From the NCBI GenBank assembly GCA_051953655.1, contig JBQCIO010000193.1, positions 1 through 25,825 of the forward strand: a stretch of 25,825 nt of DNA. Reading direction: 5' to 3'. Source of the DNA: JBQCHF01 sp051953655. Lineage in GTDB: Bacteria; Actinomycetota; Actinomycetes; Motilibacterales; Motilibacteraceae. The stretch's first letter is position 1; each line of letters starts with the position of its first letter. The notes under the pieces are model-generated. The model worked only from the letters and a program-made list of their open reading frames with translations, did no database searches and was not told the origin of the DNA. Positions 5,695 through 13,592 of the stretch are shown piece by piece. The translations under genes were made by a program, and so were the position numbers.

Positions 5695-6917
5695 GACGCG
5701 GGGACCTGAGGCAGGCCCGCAGGACCTGAGGGCTGGCAGGAGGACAGTGCGCGGTAGGCCCGGAGCACCGGCTCCGGAGCAGCACCTCCGCCTCCGGAGG
5801 TGAGCGCCTGCCGGAGCCAGGCGCTCACCTGCGCCTGGGCGTCCACGAGCGGACCGGTGTCCGGGCCAGGCTGGTACATGGCCGGGCAGTCGCGTGGCAT
5901 GGCGAGGGCGTCCGCGATCGCGCCCGGCCGCCGGTCGTCGTGCAACTGCGCCGGGGAGGCCCAGACGAGCGTGCGGGTCTCCGCCGGGTCGGGCGGGGCG
6001 GCCGGCGTCGCCAGCAGGTAGGCGCTGGGGAGGGGGAGCGCGGACCCGGCCAGCGTGGACCTCGCCTGCTCCAGGGCGGCGGCGAGGTCGACCAGGTGCC
6101 GACGGGCCAGACCCGGCCCGCACACGCTCACCTCGCTCCGGACCACGCAGAACTCGTGGCCGGCGACCGGTCGGTACTCCCGCGGCAGGGCGCTGCCGGG
6201 GACGGCGACGAGGGCGAGCACCGCCGCTGCAGCCACGCCCACGCCCGCGCCCCAGAGTCCCTTGCGTGCGCTGCCGCGCAGGGCGAGCACGAGCGCGAGG
6301 GCGACGACGCCGACGTCCAGGAGGACAGCGAAGGCCGCGGCCGGGGGGTTGCGCTCCAGGCCCAGCAGGCTGCCGGCCGCCGCCTGCGGCGAGAAGGTGT
6401 TCATCAGCCCCAGCGGGCCGCCGAGCGTCGCGATGCCGATGACGACGACGGCGGCGGCCGGCGCGGCCAGCCCGGGCGGGGCGACCGTGCCGAGCACCAA
6501 CCCCACCGACGCCGCGGCCACCAGGGCGGCCAGGAGCTCGGCCGGAAGCCACAGGTCCGGGCGCCCCATCGCGTGGTCGACGGCGAGGCGGACGACCGCT
6601 GTGCCCGACACCAGGGCGATGCAGCCGAACGCCCAGGCGACGTGCGCGGCGGGCACGGCGAGGGTCGCGGCCCGCCAGCGGCGGGTGGAGGGCCCCAGGG
6701 CCGTCGCCACCGGCTGCCAGCGGGCGACGTCGAACGCCACCGCCGCCGCGAGCACCGGCGTGACGAGGACGAGGAACCGCATCGGGACCCGCAGCCCCCA
6801 CACCCACTCGTACTTCCAGCCCTCGACCGAGTACTGCGCCCACAGCAGGGCGACGACGTAGAGCGGTGCCAGCCGCGGGGCCAGCGAGCGCCGCAGCCAG
6901 GTGCGCCACGGCGTCAC
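5691..6917 (-). CDS. large membrane protein, probable ABC permease with extracytoplasmic tail
   Basis: 408 residues. The first 250 hold about six or seven membrane segments, starting near LAPLYVVALLWAQYSVEGW and including FLVLVTPVLAAAVAFDVA. The remaining 150 residues are hydrophilic, probably outside the membrane, with four Cys (FCVVRSEVSVCG, PRDCP, SSCQP) that could form disulphides. This layout resembles the uncharacterised permease-like partners of single ATPases in actinobacterial export-type ABC operons. GTG at 6917 overlaps the ATPase stop as GTGA, and the stop overlaps the next start the same way. It presumably forms the channel with the ATPase at 6914-7687. Substrate unknown; the Cys-rich tail may bind a ligand or a cell-wall partner. 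Confidence 0.75.
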   Translation of the reverse strand: MTPWRTWLRRSLAPRLAPLYVVALLWAQYSVEGWKYEWVWGLRVPMRFLVLVTPVLAAAVAFDVARWQPVATALGPSTRRWRAATLAVPAAHVAWAFGCIALVSGTAVVRLAVDHAMGRPDLWLPAELLAALVAAASVGLVLGTVAPPGLAAPAAAVVVIGIATLGGPLGLMNTFSPQAAAGSLLGLERNPPAAAFAVLLDVGVVALALVLALRGSARKGLWGAGVGVAAAAVLALVAVPGSALPREYRPVAGHEFCVVRSEVSVCGPGLARRHLVDLAAALEQARSTLAGSALPLPSAYLLATPAAPPDPAETRTLVWASPAQLHDDRRPGAIADALAMPRDCPAMYQPGPDTGPLVDAQAQVSAWLRQALTSGGGGAAPEPVLRAYRALSSCQPSGPAGLPQVPAS

Positions 6918-7687
6918 CGGGCCGGCACCTCGTCGGCGATGACCGCCAGGAACCCCGCCTCGGCCCGGCGGCCCTCCGCGGTCCCGGCCGGCGCCAGGTC
7001 CTGCAGCTCCGGCACCGGGCCGTCGAAGCGGACCTGGCCCTCGTGCAGCACCACCACGCGGTCGGCCGCGTCCACGACGTCCTCCATGACGTGGCTGCTG
7101 AGCAGCACCGTGCCGCCGAGGGTCTGGACCACCTCCACCATCCGGCGGCGCTGCAACGGGTCCAGCCCGGTGCTCGGCTCGTCCAGCAGCAGCACGTCCG
7201 GCGCCGCCACGAGCGCCTGCGCCAGCGCGACCCGGCGGCGCATGCCCCCGGACAGCGCCCTGACCCGCTCGCCGGCCCGGGCCGACAGGTCGACGGTCTC
7301 CAGCGCCGCCTGCGCATCTGCTCTCGCGGTGCGGCCGGGCAGGCCGCGCATCCAGCCGATGGTCGTCACCGCCTCGAGCGCGGTCAGCGACCCGGGGAGC
7401 TCCAAGGTCTGCGGCATCAGCGCGACCCGGGGCAGCACCTCGCGCCGGCCCCTGCCGTAGAGGTCGCGGCCGTCGACGTGCACCGTGCCCGCGGTGGGTC
7501 GCAGCGCGCCGGCCAGGACCGACATCAGCGTCGACTTGCCGGCCCCGTTCACGCCGACGAGCGCGGTCACGCCCGGCGTCAGCTCGAGGTCGATGTCGTG
7601 CAGGGCCCAGAAGTCCCCGTCGTAGCGGTGGCGCAGGCCCGTGACGTCGACCTGCCCCCGCCCTTGCTCAGCAGCGCCGACGCTCAT
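6914..7687 (-). CDS. ABC transporter ATP-binding protein
   Basis: Cytoplasmic ATPase of 257 residues that powers the adjacent membrane proteins. All motifs are intact: Walker A GVNGAGKST at 45-53, Q-loop Gln93 in MPQT, signature LSGGM at 145-149, Walker B VLLLDE at 165-170 with catalytic Glu170, and switch His199 in LLSSHV. The arrangement is that of the CcmA/NatA-like export ATPases. ATG at 7687 follows a run of seven G at a workable distance (GGGGGGGATCGATG), and the same G-run-GATCGATG context precedes the gene at 8449, which suggests shared origin or coordinated translation. It is 84 bases downstream of the Gmad2-like gene and overlaps the permease start. Confidence 0.93.
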   Translation of the reverse strand: MSVGAAEQGRGQVDVTGLRHRYDGDFWALHDIDLELTPGVTALVGVNGAGKSTLMSVLAGALRPTAGTVHVDGRDLYGRGRREVLPRVALMPQTLELPGSLTALEAVTTIGWMRGLPGRTARADAQAALETVDLSARAGERVRALSGGMRRRVALAQALVAAPDVLLLDEPSTGLDPLQRRRMVEVVQTLGGTVLLSSHVMEDVVDAADRVVVLHEGQVRFDGPVPELQDLAPAGTAEGRRAEAGFLAVIADEVPAR

Positions 7688-7708
7688 CGATCCCCCCCAA
7701 CGACCCCT

Positions 7709-7726
7709 GCCGCCCGCGCGGGCGGC
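7709..7726. other. 18-base perfect GC palindrome
   Basis: GCCGCCCGCGCGGGCGGC reads the same on both strands. It lies in the 84-base gap between the Gmad2-like gene and the ABC ATPase. It could attenuate transcription inside the operon or be an operator. There is no T run. Confidence 0.35.
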
Positions 7727-7771
7727 GGTGCCTGCACAACGTGACCGACCCGTGGCGGCGTTCCGGTCGGC

Positions 7772-8449
7772 TCAGCTCCCCGAGCTGAGTCCGACGGGGA
7801 CGGCCTCGAGGGCGTCGAGGTGCCCGTCCCGCTGGCTGCTGACGACGACGAGCCCACGAGTTCCTGCTGCCTGGACGGGATAGTTCAGCTGCGCGTACCA
7901 GTCGGTGCCGCCGTCGACCTGCTCGGTCCAGGTGGCCAGGGGTGCGGCGCGTCCCTTGGCGAGCAGGGTCACGGTGACCTGGGCGTCGCCGGACGTCCGG
8001 AAGGCCACCGACAGCGGCGGGTCGAAGCTGGCTCCCGCCTGCGGGCTCCGCACGGCCACGTCGGGCGTCGACGCCGAGAGGACCCGCCAGCCGGCCAACG
8101 CGCCAGGCGGCGAGAGGACGACGTCGGAGACGACCGTGCCGTCGCTCCGGCGCAGCTGGAGGCGCGTCGAGTCCCCGGTCCCTCCGGGAAGAGTCGCCCG
8201 CAGCCCACCGAGGGGAGCGACGGCGTCCCGGGCGAGGGCGAGAGCGGCGTCCGCAGCGGCCGTGACCGGTCGGGCCTCGTCGAGCGCGGCCGGGCTGAGC
8301 GGGGTGACGTCCGTGGACGAGCCCGGCAGCGCCGCCAGGGCGACCCCCGCGGCGACGCCGAGCGCCATCAGGGGAGCGAGGGTGCGCCGCAGCACCCGCT
8401 GGGACGACAAGGCTTCTGTCATGGCCGGGCCACGAGAAGCGGGCTGCAT
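7772..8449 (-). CDS. membrane-anchored protein with Gmad2-like immunoglobulin domain
   Basis: 225 residues. One hydrophobic segment near residues 25-45 (LAPLMALGVAAGVALAALPG) acts as a signal anchor without a lipobox Cys, so the rest lies outside the membrane. The last 90 residues begin VRSPQAGASFDPPLSVAF and end in DALEAVPVGL, a pattern like the Gmad2 domain of spore-germination and cell-envelope proteins (SP..GA...PL.V). The middle 100 residues (AALDEARPVTAAADAALALA and onward) are not recognised. ATG at 8449 is preferred over ATG at 8422 because GGGGGAG lies four bases upstream. It is probably the first gene of the ABC operon and could be its envelope partner. The domain call is by eye. 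Confidence 0.65.
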   Translation of the reverse strand: MQPASRGPAMTEALSSQRVLRRTLAPLMALGVAAGVALAALPGSSTDVTPLSPAALDEARPVTAAADAALALARDAVAPLGGLRATLPGGTGDSTRLQLRRSDGTVVSDVVLSPPGALAGWRVLSASTPDVAVRSPQAGASFDPPLSVAFRTSGDAQVTVTLLAKGRAAPLATWTEQVDGGTDWYAQLNYPVQAAGTRGLVVVSSQRDGHLDALEAVPVGLSSGS

Positions 8450-8509
8450 CGATCTCCCCCCGAAGACCTTCCAGGACCGACGGGCGGCCGAGCCGACCGA
8501 CGTCCGCGC

Positions 8510-8515
8510 ACCGTA
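8510..8515 (-). promoter_or_regulatory. candidate -10 box for the ABC operon
   Basis: TACGGT on the minus strand fits TAnnnT and lies 60 bases before the start of the Gmad2-like gene. No convincing -35 box is seen at the right distance, so this is only a suggestion that the ABC operon has its own promoter downstream of udgX. Confidence 0.25.
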
Positions 8516-8532
8516 GCAGCGGCGCGCCCCGC

Positions 8533-9189
8533 TCACTCCGCCGTGAGCAGCGCGGCGCCCACCCGCAGGTCGGCCACCAGCGCGGCGTAGGCGGCGTCGC
8601 GGTCGTCCGAGCGCAGCACGGACGAGGGGTGCACGGTGACCAGGAAGGTGCGCGGTCCAAGGCTGGTCTCGCGCTCGACCAACGTGCCGCGGTCGCGCAT
8701 CACCTTCACCTGGGTGCCCAGCAGCTGGCGCACCGCGGTGGCGCCGAGGCAGATCACCAGCTCGGGGTCGACGGCGCGCAGCTCGGCGGCCAGCCACGGC
8801 TTGCACGCCTCCAGGTGAGCGAGGTCGGGGGTCTGGTGGATGCGCCGCTTGCCGGGGCCGTCCTGGCGGAAGCGGAAGTGCTTGACCGAGTTGGTGACGT
8901 AGGTCTGCGCGCGGTCGATGCCGGCGGCGTCGACGGCCTTCTGCAGCAGCCGACCGGCCGGGCCGACGAACGGCAGGCCTCGGCGATCCTCCTCGTCGCC
9001 GGGCTGCTCGCCGACCAGCGCCACGCGGGCGTTCGGGTTGCCGGCGCTGAAGACGACCTGCGAGGCGCCCTGCCACAGCTCGCAGCCGCGGCAGGACGGT
9101 GCAGCCTCGCGCAGCTGCTCGACGTCGGCGCCGTCGGGCACCCACTGCTGCGCGCCGGGGCGCTCCATGGGGTCGGTGCTCTGGGCCAT
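8533..9189 (-). CDS. udgX: uracil-DNA glycosylase UdgX
   Basis: Cytoplasmic DNA repair enzyme of the family-4-like UdgX group, which excises uracil from DNA and, in the mycobacterial enzyme, stays covalently bound to the resulting site. The 218-residue protein shows the diagnostic motifs: GEQPGDEEDRRGLPFVGPAG at 60-79 (family-4 enzymes have GE(A/G)PG), the KRRIHQTP loop at 114-121 whose His118 corresponds to the cross-linking His109 of the Mycobacterium smegmatis protein, and VTVHPSSVLR at 184-193. Iron-sulphur ligands are Cys33, Cys36 and Cys129; where ordinary family-4 enzymes have a fourth Cys, the motif here is VKHF (His104), as I remember for other UdgX. ATG at 9189 is chosen over GTG at 9222 because homology begins there. 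It follows the ribbon-helix-helix gene by ten bases and is probably co-transcribed with it. Confidence 0.92.
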   Translation of the reverse strand: MAQSTDPMERPGAQQWVPDGADVEQLREAAPSCRGCELWQGASQVVFSAGNPNARVALVGEQPGDEEDRRGLPFVGPAGRLLQKAVDAAGIDRAQTYVTNSVKHFRFRQDGPGKRRIHQTPDLAHLEACKPWLAAELRAVDPELVICLGATAVRQLLGTQVKVMRDRGTLVERETSLGPRTFLVTVHPSSVLRSDDRDAAYAALVADLRVGAALLTAE

Positions 9190-9199
9190 GCCCGCGCCC

Positions 9200-9505
9200 C
9201 TACCCCTTGCGCCGGCGTCCACAGCCGGTCGGGCCGCCGTCCGCCCAGTGCTGAAGGATCTCCACCGCCAGCTCGGCCGGCGTGGTGCCGAGCGTGACGG
9301 CCTCGGCCTTGAGTCGCTTGCGCAGCGGCTTGGGCAGCTCGAGGACCAGCTGCTTGCGCTCGGTCTTCTCGCCCTTCCCCGTCTTCTCCGACGATTCGTC
9401 GGAGTCAGCGACAGCGGGCTCCGTGTCCTCCAGCCGCGGAGCCGCCGGGTGCACCGACGCGTCGTCGGACTTGCGCAGCGCGGGACGCGGGCGCGGGTTG
9501 CTCAC
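9200..9505 (-). CDS. ribbon-helix-helix-like small protein
   Basis: 101 residues. The first 50 are a charged, low-complexity arm (EDTEPAVADSDESSEKTGKG). Residues 51-90 (KQLVLELPKPLRKRLKAEAV, then LGTTPAELAVEILQHW) have the short strand followed by two helices of the RHH DNA-binding fold. The GTG start overlaps the parA stop as GTGA, so translation is coupled. ParA ATPases are often paired with a small DNA-binding adaptor of ParB, ParG or RHH type, and this is the natural candidate here. It may bind a centromere-like site or regulate its own operon. No obvious iteron cluster is seen nearby. The fold assignment is by eye and moderately sure. Confidence 0.65.
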   Translation of the reverse strand: MSNPRPRPALRKSDDASVHPAAPRLEDTEPAVADSDESSEKTGKGEKTERKQLVLELPKPLRKRLKAEAVTLGTTPAELAVEILQHWADGGPTGCGRRRKG

Positions 9506-10308
9506 CGGGATCCTCCCTTGGCTGCCAACGGTCCTTCGCTGACGTCGTCGTGCAGCAGATGCTCGAGGTAGTCGTCGTAGATCTCGGCCACCTCCCGGGC
9601 TCCGGCCGAACGCCAGGCCTGCACCGGCACGTAGGCGCCCTGCGCCTGCTGCACGGCCGCCCGGTCCGGCAGGGGGGGAGTGAGCAGCAGATCGCCGTAG
9701 GCGTCGGACAGCTCCTGCAGCCGGAACGCGTGCTCGTTCTGGTTGGCGCGCACCCGGTTCACCACGATCCCGGCCGCGCGCAGGCGGAGGTTGTAGCCGG
9801 ACTGGACGACGTGCACGGCGTCCAGCGCCTGCTGCGCGCCGTGCAGCGCGAACAGGGTCGGCTCGGTCACCACGACCGCGCGGTGGCTGGCGGCCAGCGC
9901 GTTCTTGGTGAGCGCGCCGAGCGACGGCGGGCTGTCCACCAGCACCAGGTCGTAGCCGGCCAGGCCCTCCATCGCGATCCGCAGCCGCAGCGCGCCGTCG
10001 CGGGCCCCGGCGTCGACGTCGCGGTTGCGGTGCTCGAGCGCCCGCTCGGCCGCGACGACGTCGACCTCCGGCCCCCAGCCGCTGCGCACCACGGCGTCGG
10101 CCAGCACCCCGTTGCGGGCGTCGGCCAGCACGTCGTTGCTGGTGAACCGGACCTCTGCCGGATCCAGCACGGTGGAGGCGTTGGCCTGCGGGTCGAGGTC
10201 GACCACCAGGGCGTGCAGCCCGCGCTCCCAGGCGGCGCCGGCCAGCCCGAGCACGACGGAGGTCTTCCCCACCCCGCCCTTGAGGCTCACCACGCTCACC
10301 ACGAGCAC
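9502..10308 (-). CDS. ParA/MinD-family partitioning-type ATPase
   Basis: 268 residues from GTG at 10308. The deviant Walker A box KGGVGKT is at 10-16 of the product, directly after the first strand VLVVSVVSL, and Walker B is LVLVDSPPSLG around residue 145. DLDPQANAS at about 37-45 is the usual ParA switch motif. Such ATPases bind DNA non-specifically and position plasmids, chromosomes or protein complexes. The start is chosen because no valid start codon lies just upstream in the frame and the family usually begins four to eight residues before the Walker A strand. It lies 67 bases after the photolyase stop and overlaps the RHH-like gene. No gidB, parB or oriC markers are present, so this is an orphan ParA and not the chromosomal parAB locus. 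Confidence 0.88.
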   Translation of the reverse strand: MLVVSVVSLKGGVGKTSVVLGLAGAAWERGLHALVVDLDPQANASTVLDPAEVRFTSNDVLADARNGVLADAVVRSGWGPEVDVVAAERALEHRNRDVDAGARDGALRLRIAMEGLAGYDLVLVDSPPSLGALTKNALAASHRAVVVTEPTLFALHGAQQALDAVHVVQSGYNLRLRAAGIVVNRVRANQNEHAFRLQELSDAYGDLLLTPPLPDRAAVQQAQGAYVPVQAWRSAGAREVAEIYDDYLEHLLHDDVSEGPLAAKGGSR

Positions 10309-10375
10309 GTGGGCGAACCTACCGGTGACCCGCCCCCGCCCGCCTAACCCCCGAGGGTGAGGGTGCGGGCGCCGG

Positions 10376-11722
10376 TCAGGAGGAGCGGACGTCCTGGTAG
10401 CGGCGCAGCGCCTCGACGCGCTCGGCCGCGTGGTCGACGATCCGCTCCGGATATCCGGTCGGCAGCCCGCCGGGCAGGTCCCACGGCTCGTGCACGCCCG
10501 GGCCCTCGACGTCGCGCAGCTCGGCGACGTAGCGGCGCACGTAGTCACCCGAAGGGTCGAACTTGCGGCCCTGGCTCACCGGGTTGAACACCCGGAAGTA
10601 GGGCGCGGCGTCGGTGCCGGAGCCGGCCACCCACTGCCAGCCGTGCTGGTTGGAGGCGAGGTCGCCGTCCACCAGGTGCTGCATGAACCAGCGCGCGCCC
10701 AGCCGCCAGTCCACGTGCAGGTCCTTGGCCAGGAACGAGGCCACGATCATCCGCACCCGGTTGTGCATCCAGCCCTCGGCCAGCAGCTGGCGCATGCCGG
10801 CGTCGACGATCGGGAAGCCCGTGCGGCCCTGGGTCCACGCCTCGAACGCCGGGCCCGGCTCGTCGTACTCCATCCGCGCGATCTCGGGCTTGAGGTACTC
10901 CCGCGCGGACTGCGGCTGGTGGAACAGCACGTCGGCGTAGAACTCGCGCCAGGCCAGCTCGCCGCGGTAGGTCTCCGCGCCCTTGCCGGCGACGTCGGCG
11001 AGGTCGGCCAGCAGGGTGCGCGGGTGCAGCTCGCCGTACTTCAGGTGCACCGACAGCCGCGAGGTGCCGGGTACCGCGGGCAGGTCGCGGGCCTCGGCGT
11101 ACTCCCGCAGCGCGCCGTCCCGGAAGGCGTGCCACCGCTTGATCGCGGCCTCCTCGCCGGCGTGCGGCAGGGCGACGTCGAGCCTGGGCTCGGCCGGGAT
11201 GCCGGTGCCCTTCTGCGGCAGCTCCCAGCGGACGGATCGCGGCGTCGTGGCCGGGGCGCGCCAGCCGTGCGCCCGCCAGGCCCGGGCGAAGGGGGTGTAG
11301 ACGCGATAGGGGGTGCCGTCGTCCTTGGTGACCCGGCCGGGCGCGACGGCGTAGGGGGAGCCCGTGCGCACGAGCTCGACGCCGACGTCGGCCAGCGCCT
11401 TCTCCACCCGCTCGTCCCGGGCCCGGCCGTAGGGGCCGTAGTCGGCCGCGACGTGCACGCGCTCGGCGCCGGCGGCCTTGGCCGCGGCCACCACCTCGTG
11501 CACCGGGTCGCCGCGGCGGACCAGCAGCGGCGCGCCCATCCGCTCCTCGAGCGCGTGCAGGCTGCGCACCAGGTAGGCGCGGCGGGTGTCGCCCGACGGG
11601 TCCCACAGCGCCGGGTCGACCACGAACAGCGGCACCACGCCGCCGGCCTCCGCGGCGGCCACCAGGGCCGGGTTGTCGCGCAGCCGCAGGTCGCGGCGGA
11701 ACCACATGACGTCGGTCGGCAC
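10376..11722 (-). CDS. phr: deoxyribodipyrimidine photolyase (class I)
   Basis: Light-driven repair of cyclobutane pyrimidine dimers using FAD and an antenna chromophore. The 448-residue product starts VPTDVMWFRRDLRLRDNPAL, the classic N-terminal antenna domain, and has the FAD-binding and DNA-binding signatures in order: GELAWREFYADVLF, TGFPIVDAGMRQL, EGWMHNRVRMIVASFLAKDL, the WR.GA.WF stretch and DGDLASNQHGWQWVAGSGTD followed by FRVFNPVSQ. GTG at 11722 is favoured over ATG at 11707 because relatives usually have a few residues before MWFRRDLRL. It is divergent from ideR with 93 bases between. Together with udgX three genes downstream it makes the region rich in DNA repair. A cryptochrome is the alternative, but the NQHGWQW motif favours a true photolyase. 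Confidence 0.95.
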   Translation of the reverse strand: MPTDVMWFRRDLRLRDNPALVAAAEAGGVVPLFVVDPALWDPSGDTRRAYLVRSLHALEERMGAPLLVRRGDPVHEVVAAAKAAGAERVHVAADYGPYGRARDERVEKALADVGVELVRTGSPYAVAPGRVTKDDGTPYRVYTPFARAWRAHGWRAPATTPRSVRWELPQKGTGIPAEPRLDVALPHAGEEAAIKRWHAFRDGALREYAEARDLPAVPGTSRLSVHLKYGELHPRTLLADLADVAGKGAETYRGELAWREFYADVLFHQPQSAREYLKPEIARMEYDEPGPAFEAWTQGRTGFPIVDAGMRQLLAEGWMHNRVRMIVASFLAKDLHVDWRLGARWFMQHLVDGDLASNQHGWQWVAGSGTDAAPYFRVFNPVSQGRKFDPSGDYVRRYVAELRDVEGPGVHEPWDLPGGLPTGYPERIVDHAAERVEALRRYQDVRSS

Positions 11723-11815
11723 GCCCCTACGGTCGCCGAGACGGGCCGGATGCGCACGTCGCGGCAGAATGGTCCGGGCGATCGGCGTCCGGCCGGTGGC
11801 GCGACGGGAGCAGGC

Positions 11816-12505
11816 GTGAGCGACCTCATCGACACCACGGAGATGTACCTCCGCACGATCTTCGAGCTGGAGGAGGAGGGCGTCGTACCCCTGCGGGCCC
11901 GCATCGCCGAGCGGCTGGGGCAGAGCGGGCCGACGGTGAGCCAGACCGTGGCCCGGATGGAGCGCGACGGCCTGCTGCAGGTGACCGGCGACCGCCACCT
12001 CGAGCTCACCGACACCGGCCGCTCCCTGGCCACCCGGGTCATGCGCAAGCACCGCCTCGCCGAGTGCCTGCTGGTGCAGGTGATCGGGCTGCCGTGGGAG
12101 GACGTCCACGCCGAGGCCTGCCGCTGGGAGCACGTGATGAGCGAGCAGGTGGAGCGCCGGCTGCTCGAGCTGCTCGACCACCCCTCGCAGTCCCCGTTCG
12201 GCAACCCCATCCCCGGGCTGGACGAGCTCGGCGACCCGCTGGCGGCCGGGAGCCTCGACGGCCTGCGCACGCTGGACCAGGTGGTCGACGGCAGCGCGGC
12301 GCGGGTGGTGGTGCGGCGCATCGGCGAGCCGATCCAGGACGACCAGGAGCTGATGGCCACGCTGCGCCGGGCCGGGGTGACCCCGGGGACCGTGGTGACC
12401 GTGGAGCCGGCGGCCGGCGGGGTGCTGGTGGGCTCGCAGGGCGAGGCCGCGGAGCTGCCGCTGCAGGTGGCCGCGCACGTGTTCGTCGCGGCCGGCGAGG
12501 CCTGA
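11816..12505 (+). CDS. ideR: iron-dependent repressor, DtxR/IdeR family
   Basis: Fe2+-activated DNA-binding repressor of iron uptake and storage genes. The 229-residue protein has the length of IdeR and its three parts: winged helix-turn-helix (residues 1-73, with SGPTVSQTVARMERDGL as recognition helix), dimerisation and metal-binding part (74-140), and a C-terminal SH3-like domain from about 150. Numbering from the GTG start, the DtxR metal ligands fall in exactly the known places: Met10, Cys102, Glu105 and His106 in the primary site, and His79, Glu83 and His98 in the ancillary site. GGGAG lies six bases before the GTG. The manganese regulator MntR is shorter and lacks the SH3 part, so IdeR is preferred. 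The next gene follows by four bases. Confidence 0.95.
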   Translation: MSDLIDTTEMYLRTIFELEEEGVVPLRARIAERLGQSGPTVSQTVARMERDGLLQVTGDRHLELTDTGRSLATRVMRKHRLAECLLVQVIGLPWEDVHAEACRWEHVMSEQVERRLLELLDHPSQSPFGNPIPGLDELGDPLAAGSLDGLRTLDQVVDGSAARVVVRRIGEPIQDDQELMATLRRAGVTPGTVVTVEPAAGGVLVGSQGEAAELPLQVAAHVFVAAGEA

Positions 12506-12509
12506 GCGG

Positions 12510-13289
12510 GTGGCGGGGCGCGCGCATCTGAAGGCCGTACCGGACTGGGACGACTACCTGTCCGGCTTCCACACCGAGCGGGCCGGCATCACCGAGCGGG
12601 TGCTGCGGCCGGCGACCTCGGGCGGTCGCGACGCCTACGCCTGGCTGCTGGAGGCGGTGCCCGACCGGCCCGGCGACGTCGTCGACCTCGCCTGCGGCTC
12701 GGCGCCGCTGTGGCCGGCGCTGGGGGAGAGCGCCCGCTCCTGGACCGGGGTCGACGCCTCCGACGGCGAGCTCGCCCTGGCCGCCGAGCGGGGCGCCGCC
12801 AGGCTGATCCGCGCCGACGTCACCGCACTGCCGCTGCCGGACCGCTGCGCCGACGTCGTCGTGTGCGCGATGTCCCTGCAGCTGGTGCAGCCGCTCGAGC
12901 ACGCGCTGGCCGAGGTGGCCCGGGTGCTGCGGCCGGGCGGCACCTTCGTGGCCACCGTGCCGGTCAACCGGCCGGTGCTGCCGCGCGACCTGCGCACGCT
13001 GCTGCCGGTGCTCACTGCGCTGCGCTCGAGGCTGGGCTACCCCAACGACGACGCCCTGGAGGACCCGGCCCGCACTTTCGCCGATGCCGGGCTCACCCTG
13101 GGCGGCGACGAACGGCTGCGCTTCGGGCTGCCGGTGCCCGACGTCGACGCCGGGCGGCTCTGGCTGGAGTCGCTCTACCTGCCCGGCGTGCCGGCCGAGC
13201 GGGTGGCCGCGGCCGCGCGGGCCGTGGAGCGCGCGGTGCCGACGGTGCTGCCGGTGCCGGTGCGGCGGCTGGTGGCCACCCGCCGCTGA
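12510..13289 (+). CDS. SAM-dependent methyltransferase, class I
   Basis: 259-residue cytoplasmic protein with a class I Rossmann methyltransferase core: motif I VVDLACGSAPLWPAL (about 51-65), the acidic second strand TGVDASDGEL, motif near DVTALPLPDRCADVVVCAMS and the post-motif LEHALAEVARVLRPGGTFVA, all typical of the Methyltransf_11 group. The substrate is unknown; related proteins methylate small molecules such as quinones or unknown metabolites. GTG at 12510 is four bases after the ideR stop, so the two genes form an operon, although nothing links this enzyme to iron. A hairpin with T residues follows 24 bases after the stop. Confidence 0.85.
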   Translation: MAGRAHLKAVPDWDDYLSGFHTERAGITERVLRPATSGGRDAYAWLLEAVPDRPGDVVDLACGSAPLWPALGESARSWTGVDASDGELALAAERGAARLIRADVTALPLPDRCADVVVCAMSLQLVQPLEHALAEVARVLRPGGTFVATVPVNRPVLPRDLRTLLPVLTALRSRLGYPNDDALEDPARTFADAGLTLGGDERLRFGLPVPDVDAGRLWLESLYLPGVPAERVAAAARAVERAVPTVLPVPVRRLVATRR

Positions 13290-13308
13290 CCCTCGGCCCG
13301 CCCGGGTC

Positions 13309-13331
13309 GGAACGATCACGACCCCGTGATC
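13309..13331 (+). terminator. repeat A head, likely terminator
   Basis: GGAACGATCACGACCCCGTG followed by ATC and then TTTA. The 7-bp stem GATCACG/CGTGATC at 13314-13331 is perfect and lies 24 bases after the methyltransferase stop. Apart from one loop base it matches the first 20 bases of the repeats at 4030 and 4194, so this unit recurs at convergent gene ends. Confidence 0.6.
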
Positions 13332-13518
13332 TTTACTCGCCCACCCGGGACAATTCGCCTCGGGGGGCGAGCCGTCGCCTCGGTCGGGACGCCGCGCCGG
13401 GGCCGGGGGAAGTGGACGACGCCGCGGCCTCCCGGCTACGTTGCGTGCGCGACCGAGCCTGCCCCGCGACGACGGGACGGGCTCGTGCTGCGGCCGGCCC
13501 GTCCGGCCGCCCCCGGAC

Positions 13519-13560
13519 GCGAAGGGCCCCGTGGCTTCCCCCCGCCGCGAGGCCCTTCGC
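13519..13560. terminator. long GC hairpin before phosphatase 3' end
   Basis: GCGAAGGGCC (13519-13528) and its exact complement GGCCCTTCGC (13551-13560) enclose a second stem CGTGGC/GCCGCG with one G-U pair. It lies 32 bases past the stop of the minus-strand phosphatase, which fits a terminator for that gene, though without a T run. Confidence 0.5.
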
Positions 13561-13592
13561 CCGTCCGGTCCCGGCCTCGATCGGGCCCCGCT

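Larger units (their letters stand above)
13290..13592. other. convergent gap with two terminator-like hairpins
   Basis: The 303 bases between the methyltransferase (plus) and the histidine phosphatase (minus) hold the third copy of the repeat A head (13309-13331) and a long GC hairpin (13519-13560). An outer pair CCCGGGT/ACCCGGG (13301-13307 and 13343-13349) brackets the first hairpin. I see no gene in it. Confidence 0.6.

Noticed and set aside
9502..10308. Chromosomal parAB/oriC locus or plasmid partition locus
   Set aside because: No parB, gidB, dnaA, rep gene or iteron array is present, and the surrounding genes are ordinary chromosomal ones.
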